DNA from: Nothophaeocryptopus gaeumannii | Lineage: Eukaryota; Ascomycota; Dothideomycetes; Mycosphaerellales; Mycosphaerellaceae | Assembly (NCBI GenBank): GCA_031771865.1 | Contig: JASISA010000040.1 | Location: 248,001-312,000 of the forward strand | Direction of reading: 5' to 3' | Length of the DNA: 64,000 nt | Shown: positions 41,656 to 52,322 of the stretch, in pieces | Layout of the letters: every line of letters begins with the position of its first letter | How positions within the stretch are numbered: position 1 is the stretch's first letter | Translations under genes and position numbers: made by a program | Notes under the pieces: generated by a model | What the model was told of the DNA's origin: nothing | What the model saw: only the letters and a program-made list of their open reading frames with translations | Databases searched by the model: none

Positions 41656-44214
41656 ATGGATCGCAAGCTACCTCGAAAGGGCAGCAACTATCCCCGACCA
41701 ACCTTACACTCTAAGAATGCGGTGTCCACGACCCTCCAGAGACTACCCACCAACGAGAAGAAGGAGACCATCCTCCAGATTGCTTCGAAATGGGCAGAGA
41801 TGCGATACACATACACCGATTCAGGGGAAGACAAGGCTCGATTGCTGAAACTGAAGCCACGCCCTGCTCATCAGACCGACGTGCAATGTCACGAGGTATT
41901 CGCGGACATTGTCGAGGTCCCATTTGCTGATCTCGGCGAGAAAATCGAGTTCGAAGCGCTGTCGTATCATTGGGGTAGCAGGGAGGCCAGCAACGCGGTA
42001 CATATCGCCAATGCGCCCATGGATATGAAGAAGGCACACCACTACTTTGAGGATGTCGTTGACGCCCAAACGGAATACCTGATTACCTCGAAGAAGTTCT
42101 GGATCGGCGAAAATCTTTACGATGCGCTCTACCATTTACGACCGGAACCCAAACAGGGCGACGTCTCGGTCTGGGTAGATGCAATGTGCATCAATCAAAG
42201 CAAAGACACGGAGAAGGAGGTGCAGGTTGCTCGAATGTATCAGGTTTACTCAAAAGCTGAGAATGTGCTAGTTTGGCTAGGAGCCGGTGATGATAGCATC
42301 TGTCGGGCCATGGAGTTCATTAAAGCAAAAGTCGTCGGTGACCTCACTGGCCTGGAAAGCCTGACGAAGGACAAGAACGAGGCAGGACACTGGAGTGACC
42401 TAATGAACTTGATGCGTGTGAGCTGGTTCTCGCGACGCTGGGTCATTCAAGAGCTTGCTTTGGCACAAAATGCTGTCGTCCTCTATGGGAACGCGAAGCT
42501 GCATTGGGCAGATGTCCGAGATGCTATCAGTCTATTCTCTGACAACTTTCGTCGTATCCGACTTTTGTTTGGACAGTCCGAGGCTTTCAATAACGACTCT
42601 AGTGCTCTTGGAGAAGTGCATGTGCTGCCAGCGACCATTCTGATCGATACTATCAACAACATCTTCAAGACTCAACGATCAAGCACCAAGTTCCAGCGCG
42701 AACCTATTCAGGGCTTGGAGTTCCTGGTCTCGGCGCTCTGGCGCTTCGATGCGGCCGACCCTCGTGATACCATCAACGCTCTTCGCAATATCGCAAAGGA
42801 GACCTTTACCCTGGACAGACCTCATCTTTACGGTAATCTGGAGCTCAAGCAACCTCCTGAGATCAGCTATACCTGTGACTTGCTTTCGGTGTACATTGAC
42901 TTCATCAAGTGGGTCATCGAGACTTCAAAGTCAGTAGACATACTTTGTCGAAGGTGGGCGTTGCCGGATACACCGTCGCCTTCGTCAGCGTCAAGAAAAC
43001 GGAAAAGGTCTCTGGAGCTTGCCAAACTGCCAACATGGATACAGACAGTGCCCAGGGTGAACTGGAACAGTGAGGCTCCAAAGTCGAGGCTATATGGAGA
43101 CAGCTTTGTGGGAATCCCAGGCTACCAACCTTATAACGCATCGTTCGGACGTCCTCCGGTCGTGAGCTTTGCTGAAACGCTGCCAGTAAGGTCACCCAGG
43201 TCAAGCCAGAGTACACCTAAGCCAGAGTCCAGTGAAGGGGATGCTACACCAGGTGCCGTAGACCATTGGGAGGATCTTGAAATGCTGGAATCTACGATAC
43301 AGGCGAAGAAGACCCTGCCCACTCTTACTCTTCCCTCGCCCGATCCACTTCCTGGACCGTCTGAAGTCATGGGACATAAACGAAGTCTCAGCAGCACATC
43401 TCTGAGATCCGCCATCACTCCGACAATCAGTGTCAATTCGCCAGAGGAGAAGCGACCGCAAGCAACGGACATGCTGCAAGCACCAGTCCCATTCATCATG
43501 GCAAGACGGAGGTCGATCTCAGATGTCCCCGGATCACCTTCACTCGTACGCTCTCCAGAAGAAGAGCCACCCGCGCTAACGGCGTTCAAGAACCACAAAC
43601 GGGACGCATCCATCCGCATCGAAGGCCTCACCATCGGCCAATTGGGTTCCGTCATGGACCCCTTCGCAGACGGGGTCGTAACCGAAAAAGCACTCGAAAA
43701 ACTCTGGCCCAGACAAGAACGAAACGTGCAACACGACCTTGTACCGGACAAAGTCTGGCGAACGCTCGTAGCAGAACGAGGCAGCGACGGTCGTATGCCA
43801 CCCGTCACATACGCCCGGGCTTGTCAATACATAACCGCGTCCCAATTACCCAAGCATCACATCAACGTCACAGCTCTACTAGAAAAGACCCAACCAGACA
43901 TCGTACGGGCTTTCCTCGAAAGAGTAGAAGCTGTGATTTGGGATCGATGTTTCATTGAAGTCATGGCGAACGATGCTAAACGCAAGCGACTCCATGGGTT
44001 TGGTCCACCGGGGGCGAAAGAGAAGGATATACTTTGTATTCTGTTTGGATGTAGTGTTCCTGCAGTGCTCCGGAGACATACGGATATGGAGATTGGGGAG
44101 TACTATACCTTGGTTGGCGAGGCATATGTGTACGGGATCATGGATGGGGAGGCGATCGCATCGTTACCAGCAGCAGATGTAGAAGCGAGTAAGAAGACTT
44201 TTCGTATCTTCTGA
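41656..44214 (+). CDS. HET-domain protein, second paralogue
   Basis: A single exon of 852 residues from ATG 41656 (MDRKLPRKGSNYPRPT). HET blocks: FEALSYHWGSREAS, VWVDAMCINQSKD and VLVWLGAGDDS, then MRVSWFSRRWVIQELALAQ. After residue about 400 comes SVDILCRRWALPD, a long Ser/Pro-rich insertion (about 440-640), and the C-terminal module shared with the 31.7-kb HET protein: VWRTLVAERGSDGRMPP, VRAFLERVEAVIWDR, KDILCILFGCSVPAVLR and VGEAYVYGIMDGEA. Family members cause cell death on incompatible fusion; this gene's role is unknown. It differs from its paralogue mainly in the Ser/Pro insertion. No internal stop or frameshift is seen. Confidence 0.9.
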   Translation: MDRKLPRKGSNYPRPTLHSKNAVSTTLQRLPTNEKKETILQIASKWAEMRYTYTDSGEDKARLLKLKPRPAHQTDVQCHEVFADIVEVPFADLGEKIEFEALSYHWGSREASNAVHIANAPMDMKKAHHYFEDVVDAQTEYLITSKKFWIGENLYDALYHLRPEPKQGDVSVWVDAMCINQSKDTEKEVQVARMYQVYSKAENVLVWLGAGDDSICRAMEFIKAKVVGDLTGLESLTKDKNEAGHWSDLMNLMRVSWFSRRWVIQELALAQNAVVLYGNAKLHWADVRDAISLFSDNFRRIRLLFGQSEAFNNDSSALGEVHVLPATILIDTINNIFKTQRSSTKFQREPIQGLEFLVSALWRFDAADPRDTINALRNIAKETFTLDRPHLYGNLELKQPPEISYTCDLLSVYIDFIKWVIETSKSVDILCRRWALPDTPSPSSASRKRKRSLELAKLPTWIQTVPRVNWNSEAPKSRLYGDSFVGIPGYQPYNASFGRPPVVSFAETLPVRSPRSSQSTPKPESSEGDATPGAVDHWEDLEMLESTIQAKKTLPTLTLPSPDPLPGPSEVMGHKRSLSSTSLRSAITPTISVNSPEEKRPQATDMLQAPVPFIMARRRSISDVPGSPSLVRSPEEEPPALTAFKNHKRDASIRIEGLTIGQLGSVMDPFADGVVTEKALEKLWPRQERNVQHDLVPDKVWRTLVAERGSDGRMPPVTYARACQYITASQLPKHHINVTALLEKTQPDIVRAFLERVEAVIWDRCFIEVMANDAKRKRLHGFGPPGAKEKDILCILFGCSVPAVLRRHTDMEIGEYYTLVGEAYVYGIMDGEAIASLPAADVEASKKTFRIF

Positions 44215-44419
44215 AGAAGTGTGCATAATTTGAGCGACAGTGAGTTCTCTCTCTTTGAGCGATATCTGAAGGATATACGAATACTCGAGCGACGCCATGA
44301 GCAATAGGATCTCACACGCCGCATTGAAACCGTTTCCACCATCATTCCCATCGAAGGCGAATAGCCGGTCCATGTGGACCGTCCTGAACATCCACCTGTT
44401 GCACAACACTCGATGCCAA

Positions 44420-46216
44420 CTAGGCACGCTCGCTGTATCGGCGCAGCGCATCAAAATCGTCATCCTGCCGAATTGTTCGGCGCCTGTTGGGCGGAGAAAG
44501 CATCGGTGGTGGAGGCGCTGGAAGGCTGTCTAGACCCGTTTCAGGCTGTGCTGGCTCTGCACGAGCATTCTCGTTGAGGTAGGCGATTGCTCGACCCAGA
44601 ATAAGCGGTGGGGAGGCGTGGAACTGAGGACCGCGACCATTCAGAGTCTCTACCCGCTGGCGAGAGGCATTTAACAAGTTGCCTTGGCTCTGCGTGGCCT
44701 TTGCCACAGCCCGTTTGGCAGCTGCGACGTTGTCCACGGCCTCTGGCTGACGTTGGATGTCTTTGAACAAGCCACCTTCAATTTGCGTATCCTTTGCTTT
44801 AGCCTTTTTGGAAACAGCAGCGTTCTTCTTCTGTCTCTTCGGAGCACCGTCGTCGCTTTGCAGCTCTGGCTTCACATCAGCGCCAAGAGCAGCCTGGCTT
44901 GCCGCTTGTTGACCGCGGGTCATGCGAGGAGCATCCATGTTGACGTCTTCGTTGATAGTCATGCCCATTTTGCGCTTCCTGGAAAGACGGCTGAAAGCTT
45001 CGAGAGCCTGAGTGTCATGGTCTTGCTTGATTACACGTCTCTTGGAGGCCGGCGCTGGTTCCTCGATAGATGGCTGGACACGCGCTATCCGTGCGTGCTT
45101 GGTGGGAGGAGGCATTGCCGGCTTCGTCTCACCAGCACGCTCCGCGGTAGCCTTCTCAGGACGGTCGCGAAGGCGCCGTGAGCCAGTGTCGACGGCGGCT
45201 GCTTCGCTGGAAATCTTCTGACCCTTACCACGTCCCTGCTTCGGTAGCGTTGTGATGGACAAGAGAGAATCAGCAGGACTCGCTTCGTCGTCACTTGGTG
45301 CTCGAGCTACCTCCACCCAACCTCGTCCAGAACGGAGCGCGGGCTTTGCCAGCTGCGACTTGATGTCTAGCGGCGGAAGCGTAGGCCGCTTGGGTGTCCT
45401 CTCTTTCTTGATCTCTGCGTCTGTAATGCTGGGCTGCGGCTCCCGCGCGTTCGAGGCTCGTGTAGTCTTGGTCGCTGCCTTCTTGGTCCGCGCTTTGGAC
45501 AGGGCTTTCTTGACAGCCTTCGCGCGTGCGGTTTTGGAGGGTGAGACCTCGATAGTATCGCCGTCGTCGTCTGCGAGTGGAATCTCAGGCGTGGAAGCCC
45601 GCCTCGCCCTCAATTCTGCTACCTCCTCTGCCAGCTTCGTGTTCGACTTCTTGACTTCTGCAGCGACAGCCTCAAGGACTTCCACCGCAGTGGCAGTCTT
45701 CTCTTGATCGGCGTCCCGGTTCTGCACTTGTTGCGCGATCTTGTCAAGCTGTTCCTGAATCGCTTCCACGCGGCCATTATCAACTTGCTTGCCCAAAGCC
45801 TTCAAGCTCTGACGTTGTTCTTCCAAGCTCTCTTCAACCGTCTTGACTCGCTTCAAATTCGCCACCTCCTGCTGAAATGCCTTCTTCCTCTCTGCAGCAA
45901 TAGTTCCCTCATTTTTATCAATAGCATCGACCTTGGCCATAACCGCCTCAGTGTCCTCGTGAAGCTTATCTATCTTCTCCGTGATTTCCCTGCGAAGTTC
46001 GTCGGTGACTTGGCTTGTGCCGCTCAGCGCCTGCACCTTCTTGGCTATGTCGATGATGTCGTCTTCTTTTGGTGCAGCTTTAGCAGCAGCCTCGATCTTG
46101 CCGATGGAGGTCTCCAGCTTCTGCATTCGGTCCAGAAGGAAGCCATGTTCGCGCTTGAGCTGGTGAGCCCACAGCAGTTGTGTGGGCGACGAAGGCGGTG
46201 GCGCCTTGTGTGGCAT
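44420..46216 (-). CDS. Coiled-coil, basic nuclear-type protein of unknown function
   Basis: A single exon of 598 residues from ATG 46216 (MPHKAPPPSSPTQLLWAHQL). Residues about 20-215 are strongly heptad-patterned with Leu/Val/Ala at core positions (FLLDRMQKLETSIGKIEAAA, VANLKRVKTVEESLEEQRQS, TAVEVLEAVAAEVKKSN), so a long coiled coil is likely. The rest is Lys/Arg/Ala/Pro-rich and probably disordered, with nuclear-localisation-like clusters (KALSKARTKKAATK, APKRQKKNAAVSKK). The C terminus ends RRTIRQDDDFDALRRYSERA. I do not recognise the family. Kinetochore, septin-associated or chromatin-linked roles would be guesses. The gene tail lies about 200 bp from the HET gene tail. Confidence 0.75.
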   Translation of the reverse strand: MPHKAPPPSSPTQLLWAHQLKREHGFLLDRMQKLETSIGKIEAAAKAAPKEDDIIDIAKKVQALSGTSQVTDELRREITEKIDKLHEDTEAVMAKVDAIDKNEGTIAAERKKAFQQEVANLKRVKTVEESLEEQRQSLKALGKQVDNGRVEAIQEQLDKIAQQVQNRDADQEKTATAVEVLEAVAAEVKKSNTKLAEEVAELRARRASTPEIPLADDDGDTIEVSPSKTARAKAVKKALSKARTKKAATKTTRASNAREPQPSITDAEIKKERTPKRPTLPPLDIKSQLAKPALRSGRGWVEVARAPSDDEASPADSLLSITTLPKQGRGKGQKISSEAAAVDTGSRRLRDRPEKATAERAGETKPAMPPPTKHARIARVQPSIEEPAPASKRRVIKQDHDTQALEAFSRLSRKRKMGMTINEDVNMDAPRMTRGQQAASQAALGADVKPELQSDDGAPKRQKKNAAVSKKAKAKDTQIEGGLFKDIQRQPEAVDNVAAAKRAVAKATQSQGNLLNASRQRVETLNGRGPQFHASPPLILGRAIAYLNENARAEPAQPETGLDSLPAPPPPMLSPPNRRRTIRQDDDFDALRRYSERA

Positions 46217-46777
46217 TGCTATGGGTGCAGAGTCAGACGCCAGAGGAATAAGTCCTTGAGTGAGTGTGAGTTTGAGAATGGCTGGGGCAGATGAAAGGAG
46301 GAAAAGAAGGTGTCAATTTGGTGCCAAGCAGCAGTTGCATCATCACATGCAGCTTCGAAACGGCAGGAGTGAGCGCTCGGACCAGCTTACTGTCTGTAGA
46401 AAGAGAAGGCACGACCAAGCAGTCTGTTACGTCCAATACGCAGTCTACGTACGAAGCGTAAAACAGTAAGAATCGTTTCAACGTAAGCAGTACCCCCTCG
46501 TCCCATCTAAGAAACACTGAAAGCATTTTTTGGCACAAAGCATTGCAAAACTCCTTCCCATGATCATCATGCATTTCCATCGCCGTGAGCGCTGTGCCGG
46601 CACGTCGTCAAACGCGCGCTGTGTGTCGCTCTAGCGGTGGGCAAAACTCAGAGATCGTATGAAGTGCGGTGTAGTAGTGATTGCCTCCCTGTCCGAATCA
46701 AGGATCCTCGAAAGCAGCGCGGGCCTCGGAATTAGTCGAACTAGAAGGTGGAGTGTGTGGTTCGTAACAGTACGCGC
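46217..46777. other. Intergenic region between coiled-coil gene and eIF4A
   Basis: About 560 bp holding the coiled-coil gene promoter and the eIF4A 3' UTR. Nothing else seen. Confidence 0.45.
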
Positions 46778-48221
46778 TTAGATGAGGTCTATGTAACTTG
46801 TTAGCATATCTGACAATAACTCGAGCTGTAGTATCGACGTACCAGCAACGTTCATTGGCATCTCCTCAATCTGGGTGCTGTAGAACTGCTCGATCTCACG
46901 CATCATGCGGACGTCATCGGCGGTGACGAAGTTGATAGCGACACCCTTACGACCGAAGCGGCCACCACGACCGATACGGTGGATGTAGTTCTCGCGGTTG
47001 GCGGGCAAGTCGTAGTTGATGACAAGGGAGACCTGCTGAACGTCGATGCCACGGGCAAGCAGGTCGGTGGCGATGAGGACACGGGAAGAGCCAGAGCGGA
47101 ACTCCTTCATGATGACATCACGCTGAGCCTGGTCCATGTCACCGTGCATGGCCGAGACGGTGAAGTCACGGGCAGTGAGCTTGTCCGTGAGCCAGTCAAC
47201 CTTTCTACGGGTGTTGCAGAAGATGACGGCCTGGGTAATGGTGACGGTCTCGTACAAGTCGCTCAGGGTGTCGAGCTTCCAGTCCTCCTTCTCGACGGCG
47301 ATGTAGAACTGCTTGATACCCTCAAGGGTAAGCTCGTCCTTCTTGACCAGGATGCGGACTGGGTCGCGCATGAACTTGGTGGTGACCTCGAGCACGTCCT
47401 GTGGCATGGTGGCAGAGAGGAGCACGACCTGGGTAGACTGCGGGAGCAGCTGGAAGATGTCGTAGATCTGCTCGGTGAACCCGCGAGACAACATCTCGTC
47501 GGCCTCGTCGAGCACGAACATCTTCATGCTGTCGGTGCGCAGGACGCGACGCTGGATCATGTCGTGGACACGGCCTGGGGTGCCAACAACGACCTGTGGG
47601 CCGTCCTGGAGGGCCTTCATGTCATCTCTTACTGAGGTACCACCGATACAGGCGTGGCACTCGATCTGCATGAAGTCGCCGATAGCGACAACGACCTTCT
47701 GGATCTGCTGAGCAAGCTCACGAGTCGGGGCGAGGATCAAGGCCTGGCATGCCTTGATGTTGGGGTCGATCTTCTGGAGGACGGAGATGGAGAAGGTGGC
47801 GGTCTTTCCGGTACCGGACTGGGCCTGGGCGATAACATCGTTACCTGTGGTACGTGAGCTCGAGGTCGGCGCAAGGTCGAGGAGGTGAATCTATACGCAC
47901 CCTTGATGACCGGCATGATAGCGCGCTGCTGGATAGCAGATGGGCGCTCGAAACCGTAGGCGTAAACTCCGCGCAGGAGCTCGCTCTTGAGGTTCATCGC
48001 ATCGAAGGAGTCGGTGGTCTCGTCGTAATTGGACTCGATCTGACCTATACGCCGTCAGCTGTTAGACAGAGTTGCCTCGAGGTGGTGTCCTCTTTCATGA
48101 TTTTCCATGCCCGCCGCTGCTTTTGTCCGCTGTCGCTGTCGCTGCCGCCCAAAAAGTATTGCCATAACAAGCGCTGCTCCAACTTACCAGCATCGATGTC
48201 CTCAAGTCCCTTGTCAGCCAT
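46778..48221 (-). CDS. TIF1: ATP-dependent RNA helicase eIF4A
   Basis: Four exons give 396 residues: 48188-48221, 47901-48044, 46843-47844 and a last exon of only 11 nt, 46778-46788. The start MADKGLEDIDAG joins QIESNYDETTDSFDAMNL across a 143-nt intron. All DEAD-box motifs are present: Q motif FERPSAIQQ, AQSGTGKT, PTRELA, TPGR, DEAD, SAT, and HRIGRGGR; the tiny last exon encodes the conserved end DLI after NVA. eIF4A unwinds 5' UTR secondary structure in the eIF4F complex during cap-dependent initiation. Length matches fungal orthologues. A naive single-exon reading starts inside the protein and ends with an intron-encoded tail. The codon choice is strongly biased to C-ending codons, as expected for high expression. 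Confidence 0.97.
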
Positions 48222-48659
48222 GATTGCGATTCAGGCACAAAGCTCACTGGCGCTGCGCAGTGAGCTGGTTTTGCGTGGAGAATAGGCGGGGGTCCTGGTA
48301 GGCCGCCGCGGTGAGGTTGCTGGTGTACTGAAAAAGACTAGATACCTGACTGTCGGTAATGACAGTCGTACGGTTCTAGTGTGTGTGGTTGTGTTTGGAA
48401 GTTGGTGTGGTGGTGGATGGTCTGAAGCTGGAGAGCGACGAGATAGAACTATTTCAGAAGGTGGGCGAGTAGACTTTTCTGCTCCTGGGGCGATTCGCGG
48501 TCCGTGCATAGACTCTTGGCGCAGTGTGAAGGGACTTCTGGCTAACCAGCAGTCATGATTTTTGGTCGTGGCAAATGATAGCAACGACTTCATTCGCTGG
48601 CCCAATCACCACCATCTTCCCCACCATCACCTTCCTTCACCTGCCTCCGTTCACGAGCG
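48222..48659. promoter_or_regulatory. Divergent promoter region, eIF4A and F-box/JmjC gene
   Basis: 438 bp between divergent starts. No certain motif, no gene. Confidence 0.45.
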
Positions 48660-50274
48660 ATGACTCTTCCGCTGCATTCGGACAGTGGCTATGCCAGCCC
48701 ACTCGTCGACTCATCGTCGGAAAGGCCGGTCAAGCGCGCAAAGACGGCAGCGCCAGCGGCATCTTCCCCAGCACTTCACACCGACTCACACCAGGAGGAT
48801 CATGATGAATTTCAAAGCAGCTTTGTGCGCCGCCATCCGCTTGGCGTGCGGCCGTCTGGTAATGCGTTGATGTGCAGTAGCAACCAGAAGCACTCGGCTG
48901 GAAGGTTTGCTGCTCTGCCTGACGAGCTGCTTGCTTCACTCCTTGAGATCCTAGAGCCACGCGACCTGCTCAGACTGGGAGGCACGTGCCGAGCGCTGCA
49001 TGCATTTACACGCAATGAAGAGTTGTGGCGCACGCTGTTTGTCGAGTGAGTTGACATGTCTAGCGCTTAGATTATATGCTCGGCGTGATGCTGAGTATTT
49101 TGGTAGGTCACATCCAAAGGACTTCACATGGCAAGGCACATGGCGTTCTACCTATCTGTCACAGCCATCAAGCAAGGAGCCGAGTGTGGACTGCTCCAAT
49201 TTATTCTCGGACGTCCTGCATCGTCCTTTCTTTTGTGCAAACGCTCCTCTTCACCCCTACGCACAGGACATCCCACGACTGAATGAGATTACCCGGCTGA
49301 GCGATCTATCCTATGAAGACTTTGCTTCCGAGTGGTGCCTAAAGCCCTTCATTCTGACGTGGCCGGTGAAGCAGTGGCCTGTGTACCAGACATGGTCTAC
49401 GGAGCAGCTTGTACAGAAGCACGCAGAGGTGCCATTCCGAGCAGAAACAGTGGACTGGCCGTTGAAGAAGTATGTGGAGTACATGAACGACTGCCGAGAT
49501 GAGAGTCCATTGTATCTGTTCGATCGCTCCTTCGTGGAGAAGATGGATCTGAAGGTATCGGACGGGCCTGATGAGAGCGCAGATTACTGGGAGCCGACAT
49601 GTTTCGGACCTGACCTCTTCCACCTGCTGGTACAGCAACGACCAGACCATCGATGGCTCATTGTTGGACCTGATCGAAGTGGTAGCACTTTTCACAAGGA
49701 CCCAAACGCAACTAGTGCCTGGAATGCAGTTCTGAAAGGCTCGAAATACTGGATCATGTTCCCTTCTTCACCCTCGATTCCACCGCCGCCCGGCGTCTAC
49801 GTCTCAGAAGACCAAAGCGAAGTCACCAGCCCCCTGAGTATCGCTGAATGGCTTCTAGGGTTCCATGCCGAGGCGCGCAAAACTGCTGGCTGCAAGGAAG
49901 GCATCTGCGGCGAAGGCGAAGTGCTTTACGTCCCTTCTGGCTGGTATCATCTGGTGCTGAACTTGGAACCGAGCATCGCAATTACGCAGAACCTTGTCCC
50001 GCGCAGTCGACTTGGCGCAGTTCTTCACTTTCTTCGCGACCAGAAGCAGAGCATCAGCGGGTTCGCCGATGACGTGAAGGACCCGTACAGCCTGTTTGTA
50101 GAGCGATTGCGAGAACACGATCCTCGGCTACTCGAGGAAGGATGGACGGAGCTCGAACGCTTGAGCAAAATTGGTAAGAACTGGGAAAGTCTCACCAAGC
50201 GGGACGATGAGGACGCAGAGGAAGGCGCAGGCTTCTCATTTGGCTTTGGCGGAGATGACGAGGAGGTCCCATAG
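48660..50274 (+). CDS. F-box and JmjC-domain protein (JMJD6-like dioxygenase)
   Basis: Exons 48660-49045 and 49107-50274 give 517 residues. The start ATG 48660 opens a Ser/Pro-rich tail. The F-box covers about residues 82-125 (FAALPDELLASLLEILEPRD, LGGTCRALHAFTRNEELWRT). The intron joins LFVE to SHPKDFTWQGTWRSTYL, the usual linker. The JmjC domain has the first iron ligands in STFHKDPNATSAWN (His-x-Asp), a core GSKYWIMFP, and the distal His in VLYVPSGWYHLVLNLE. An acidic C terminus closes it. This combination resembles JMJD6-type 2-oxoglutarate oxygenases that hydroxylate lysine in proteins such as splicing factors; fungal F-box fusions of this kind are conserved. An SCF-linked role is inferred from the F-box. 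Confidence 0.93.
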
Positions 50275-50444
50275 GCGCTTCGAACGAAGTAGATTGCCGC
50301 GCAGGTCGTGATCTCCTTCGCTAATCCGCTGCAACAACGGAAATTATAGCAGCTGCGGTGCACTGAAAGATCATCAAAGTGCTAGCCATTTGTCTCGTCA
50401 CCACACAACACATGAATCAGCAACGGCTTCTACATTGTCATTAA

Positions 50445-51313
50445 TTACATGCCTCCGAGCTATGGTCTCCCAATGTCACAACCGATCTGTCTGGATCCAA
50501 TCGCGAACAGCATCGCCACATTCTCTACACCTGGAGACTGCGCAACGAGATAAGATACCACTTTCAAAATGGCGCAAAGCAACCGAGCTTTTCTGCAAAG
50601 GCGCGAGAGCATCTGCGCAAAGGAAATCAGAAGTTGAAAGATCTCGACCTCATCGACAGATCTCACGCCTATCGCTCCGAGATCCAAGAGACAATTCAGG
50701 CGTGGTGGAAGGTTTTTAACATCGTTTGGTATGCATAGCAACACATCGGATGTCATCATAACTAATCACTAACCACAATAGGGCTCATCACACAAACAGT
50801 CAAGCTCCTCCTCCCAGAACTCCTTCCCTGGAATCCACGCACCCAAATCCAGAATTCCCGATCCTCGATTTCACAACAGCGAATAACATGAACCAATCCC
50901 AACTCATCTTTCCCGAGTTCCTCAAGACAATCGTCGCTATCTCAATCGAACGAATGAAGAAATCTCCGACAGCGGCAGTCCTGCAGCGCATCCTCGATGA
51001 AGTATTCAACGGCGATAAGTCCTACGTATCGCCTCGCCCGGGATTCCCGCCCGGCCCTTTGCTCAGCGATGCCATCTGGGCCGCCTCGCGGGATGCTACG
51101 TAGGAGTTGATTGTGAGTACTGGTGAGCATAGGCAGAGACTGGATCAAGATCGGAAGCTTGCTGGGAGGGCTGCAAATCAGGGGGAAGAGAACTTGACGC
51201 AGCGCGATAGAGAGGATGAGGAGTTGATGGAGATTTTTGGGGTGTCGTCGGGGGTCATTGGTGCTGTGCAGAAATGGGTGCGGAGGACACCGCTTGGTGA
51301 AGAACCTGAATGA
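50445..51313 (+). pseudogene. Hypothetical gene with in-frame TAG and no visible start
   Basis: An open frame from 50445 to a GTATGC donor (exon end 50728) reads SGSNREQHRHILYTWRLR, then KAREHLRKGNQKLKDLDL and WWKVFNIVW. A 53-nt intron (50729-50781) keeps phase into exon 2 from 50782, which reads through NMNQSQLIFPEFLKTIVAIS and GPLLSDAIWAASRDAT to a TAG at 51101-51103. The same frame continues without stop for 69 codons (ELIVSTGEHRQRLDQDRKL to RTPLGEEPE, TGA at 51313). Codon use looks coding on both sides. CAG to TAG is the simplest route to the stop. No ATG precedes exon 1 in frame, so an upstream exon is missing or lost. I do not recognise a family. Confidence 0.55.
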
Positions 51314-51388
51314 TGTGTATTATTGTTGATAGAACAGACATTTCGTTAACGCCAACGCCAAACACGCATCGCTCTGATCAAAGCGAAA

Positions 51389-51931
51389 CTAGCAACACCT
51401 TTCCATGCAAGCAGGACAAGATTCCAGGGTATCGTAATGCTCCCTAGGATCCACACAAATAAGTTCGCTAACATTTTCCTCGCCATCGTCATTATCATCA
51501 CCAAGCACCTTCTTGCCCTTCCTGCGTTGCCACTTCACATGAACCCAATCTCCACCGCACTCGTCTTCGCCGAATGACTTCTCCATCTCCCTCCTATATC
51601 CCTCCCCCTCGTTCTCCTTCAACCCTTGATAGTATCTCGTCCCCTTCGACGCCAACGAGATCGCCGATCCCTCACCACCGTCCACACTCTTCTTTCGTCT
51701 CCATGGGCCGGGCGAAGGTGGTCCAGGGTTTGGCCTCCAACCAAGATCAGGTCGTGCAGGCGGCTCTGGCTCAGGCTCAGGGACGGGAGTTTTTCTTACG
51801 CCCCTTTCCTGTCTTCGGGCATGAATAGGTATCATATCAACCATTGTGTCGTTGTACAGGACCGGAATGCGTTCAGTTGGCAAGTCGAAGAGGTCGTGGA
51901 TTTCTGAGCATGGGAGGTCCCGCGGTGACAT
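51389..51931 (-). CDS. Hypothetical protein, acidic/basic low complexity
   Basis: One open frame of 180 residues from ATG 51931 (MSPRDLPCSEIHDLFDLPTE). It has a mixed N-terminal part (RIPVLYNDTMVDMIPIHARR), a Pro/Glu and Pro/Gly linker (TPVPEPEPEPPARP), a basic KWQRRKGKK segment, an acidic run, and a Cys-containing end (ESCPACMERCC). No known domain is visible. It converges on the broken hypothetical gene with 75 bp between their ends. A further 5' exon is possible because no family guides the start. It could be spurious, but codon use and composition suggest a real, fast-evolving gene. Confidence 0.5.
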   Translation of the reverse strand: MSPRDLPCSEIHDLFDLPTERIPVLYNDTMVDMIPIHARRQERGVRKTPVPEPEPEPPARPDLGWRPNPGPPSPGPWRRKKSVDGGEGSAISLASKGTRYYQGLKENEGEGYRREMEKSFGEDECGGDWVHVKWQRRKGKKVLGDDNDDGEENVSELICVDPREHYDTLESCPACMERCC

Positions 51932-52322
51932 TTCCGTGGTGCGGGCTTGTGTGTCGAGTTGCTTAGGTTGTTAGTATATGGGCATTTGGATGGCCAATTA
52001 TAACGCATGGAGTCAATAGGGAATACTGTGAGCAGACAGCGCGCCACTTTGCGTTTGTCGTGAAGAGCCATAGGGGTGAGATGTGCTATGAGGACTAAAG
52101 TCAATTGCTATGCGTTTGCAGCGAACTTGGAACAAACGATCTTGAATAGTCGTGACGTATATTCGTAGTTCGTGTATGTCAGTCATAGCTTGCCTGATCA
52201 TCCATATCTTGCCATCGCTCCCTATACTCCTACAAACATGTTGTTCAGCTCATAATACAATTTGACCAAGATCATGTCCATGCAAACATCGAATGCGCCC
52301 TCCATTAAATGGCAACATGCGA
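51932..52322. other. Intergenic region between hypothetical gene and Pal1
   Basis: About 390 bp, rather AT-rich. No gene seen. Confidence 0.45.

Noticed and set aside
46979..47635. 218-codon plus-strand open frame
   Set aside because: Antisense to eIF4A; the length is a by-product of eIF4A's biased codon use.
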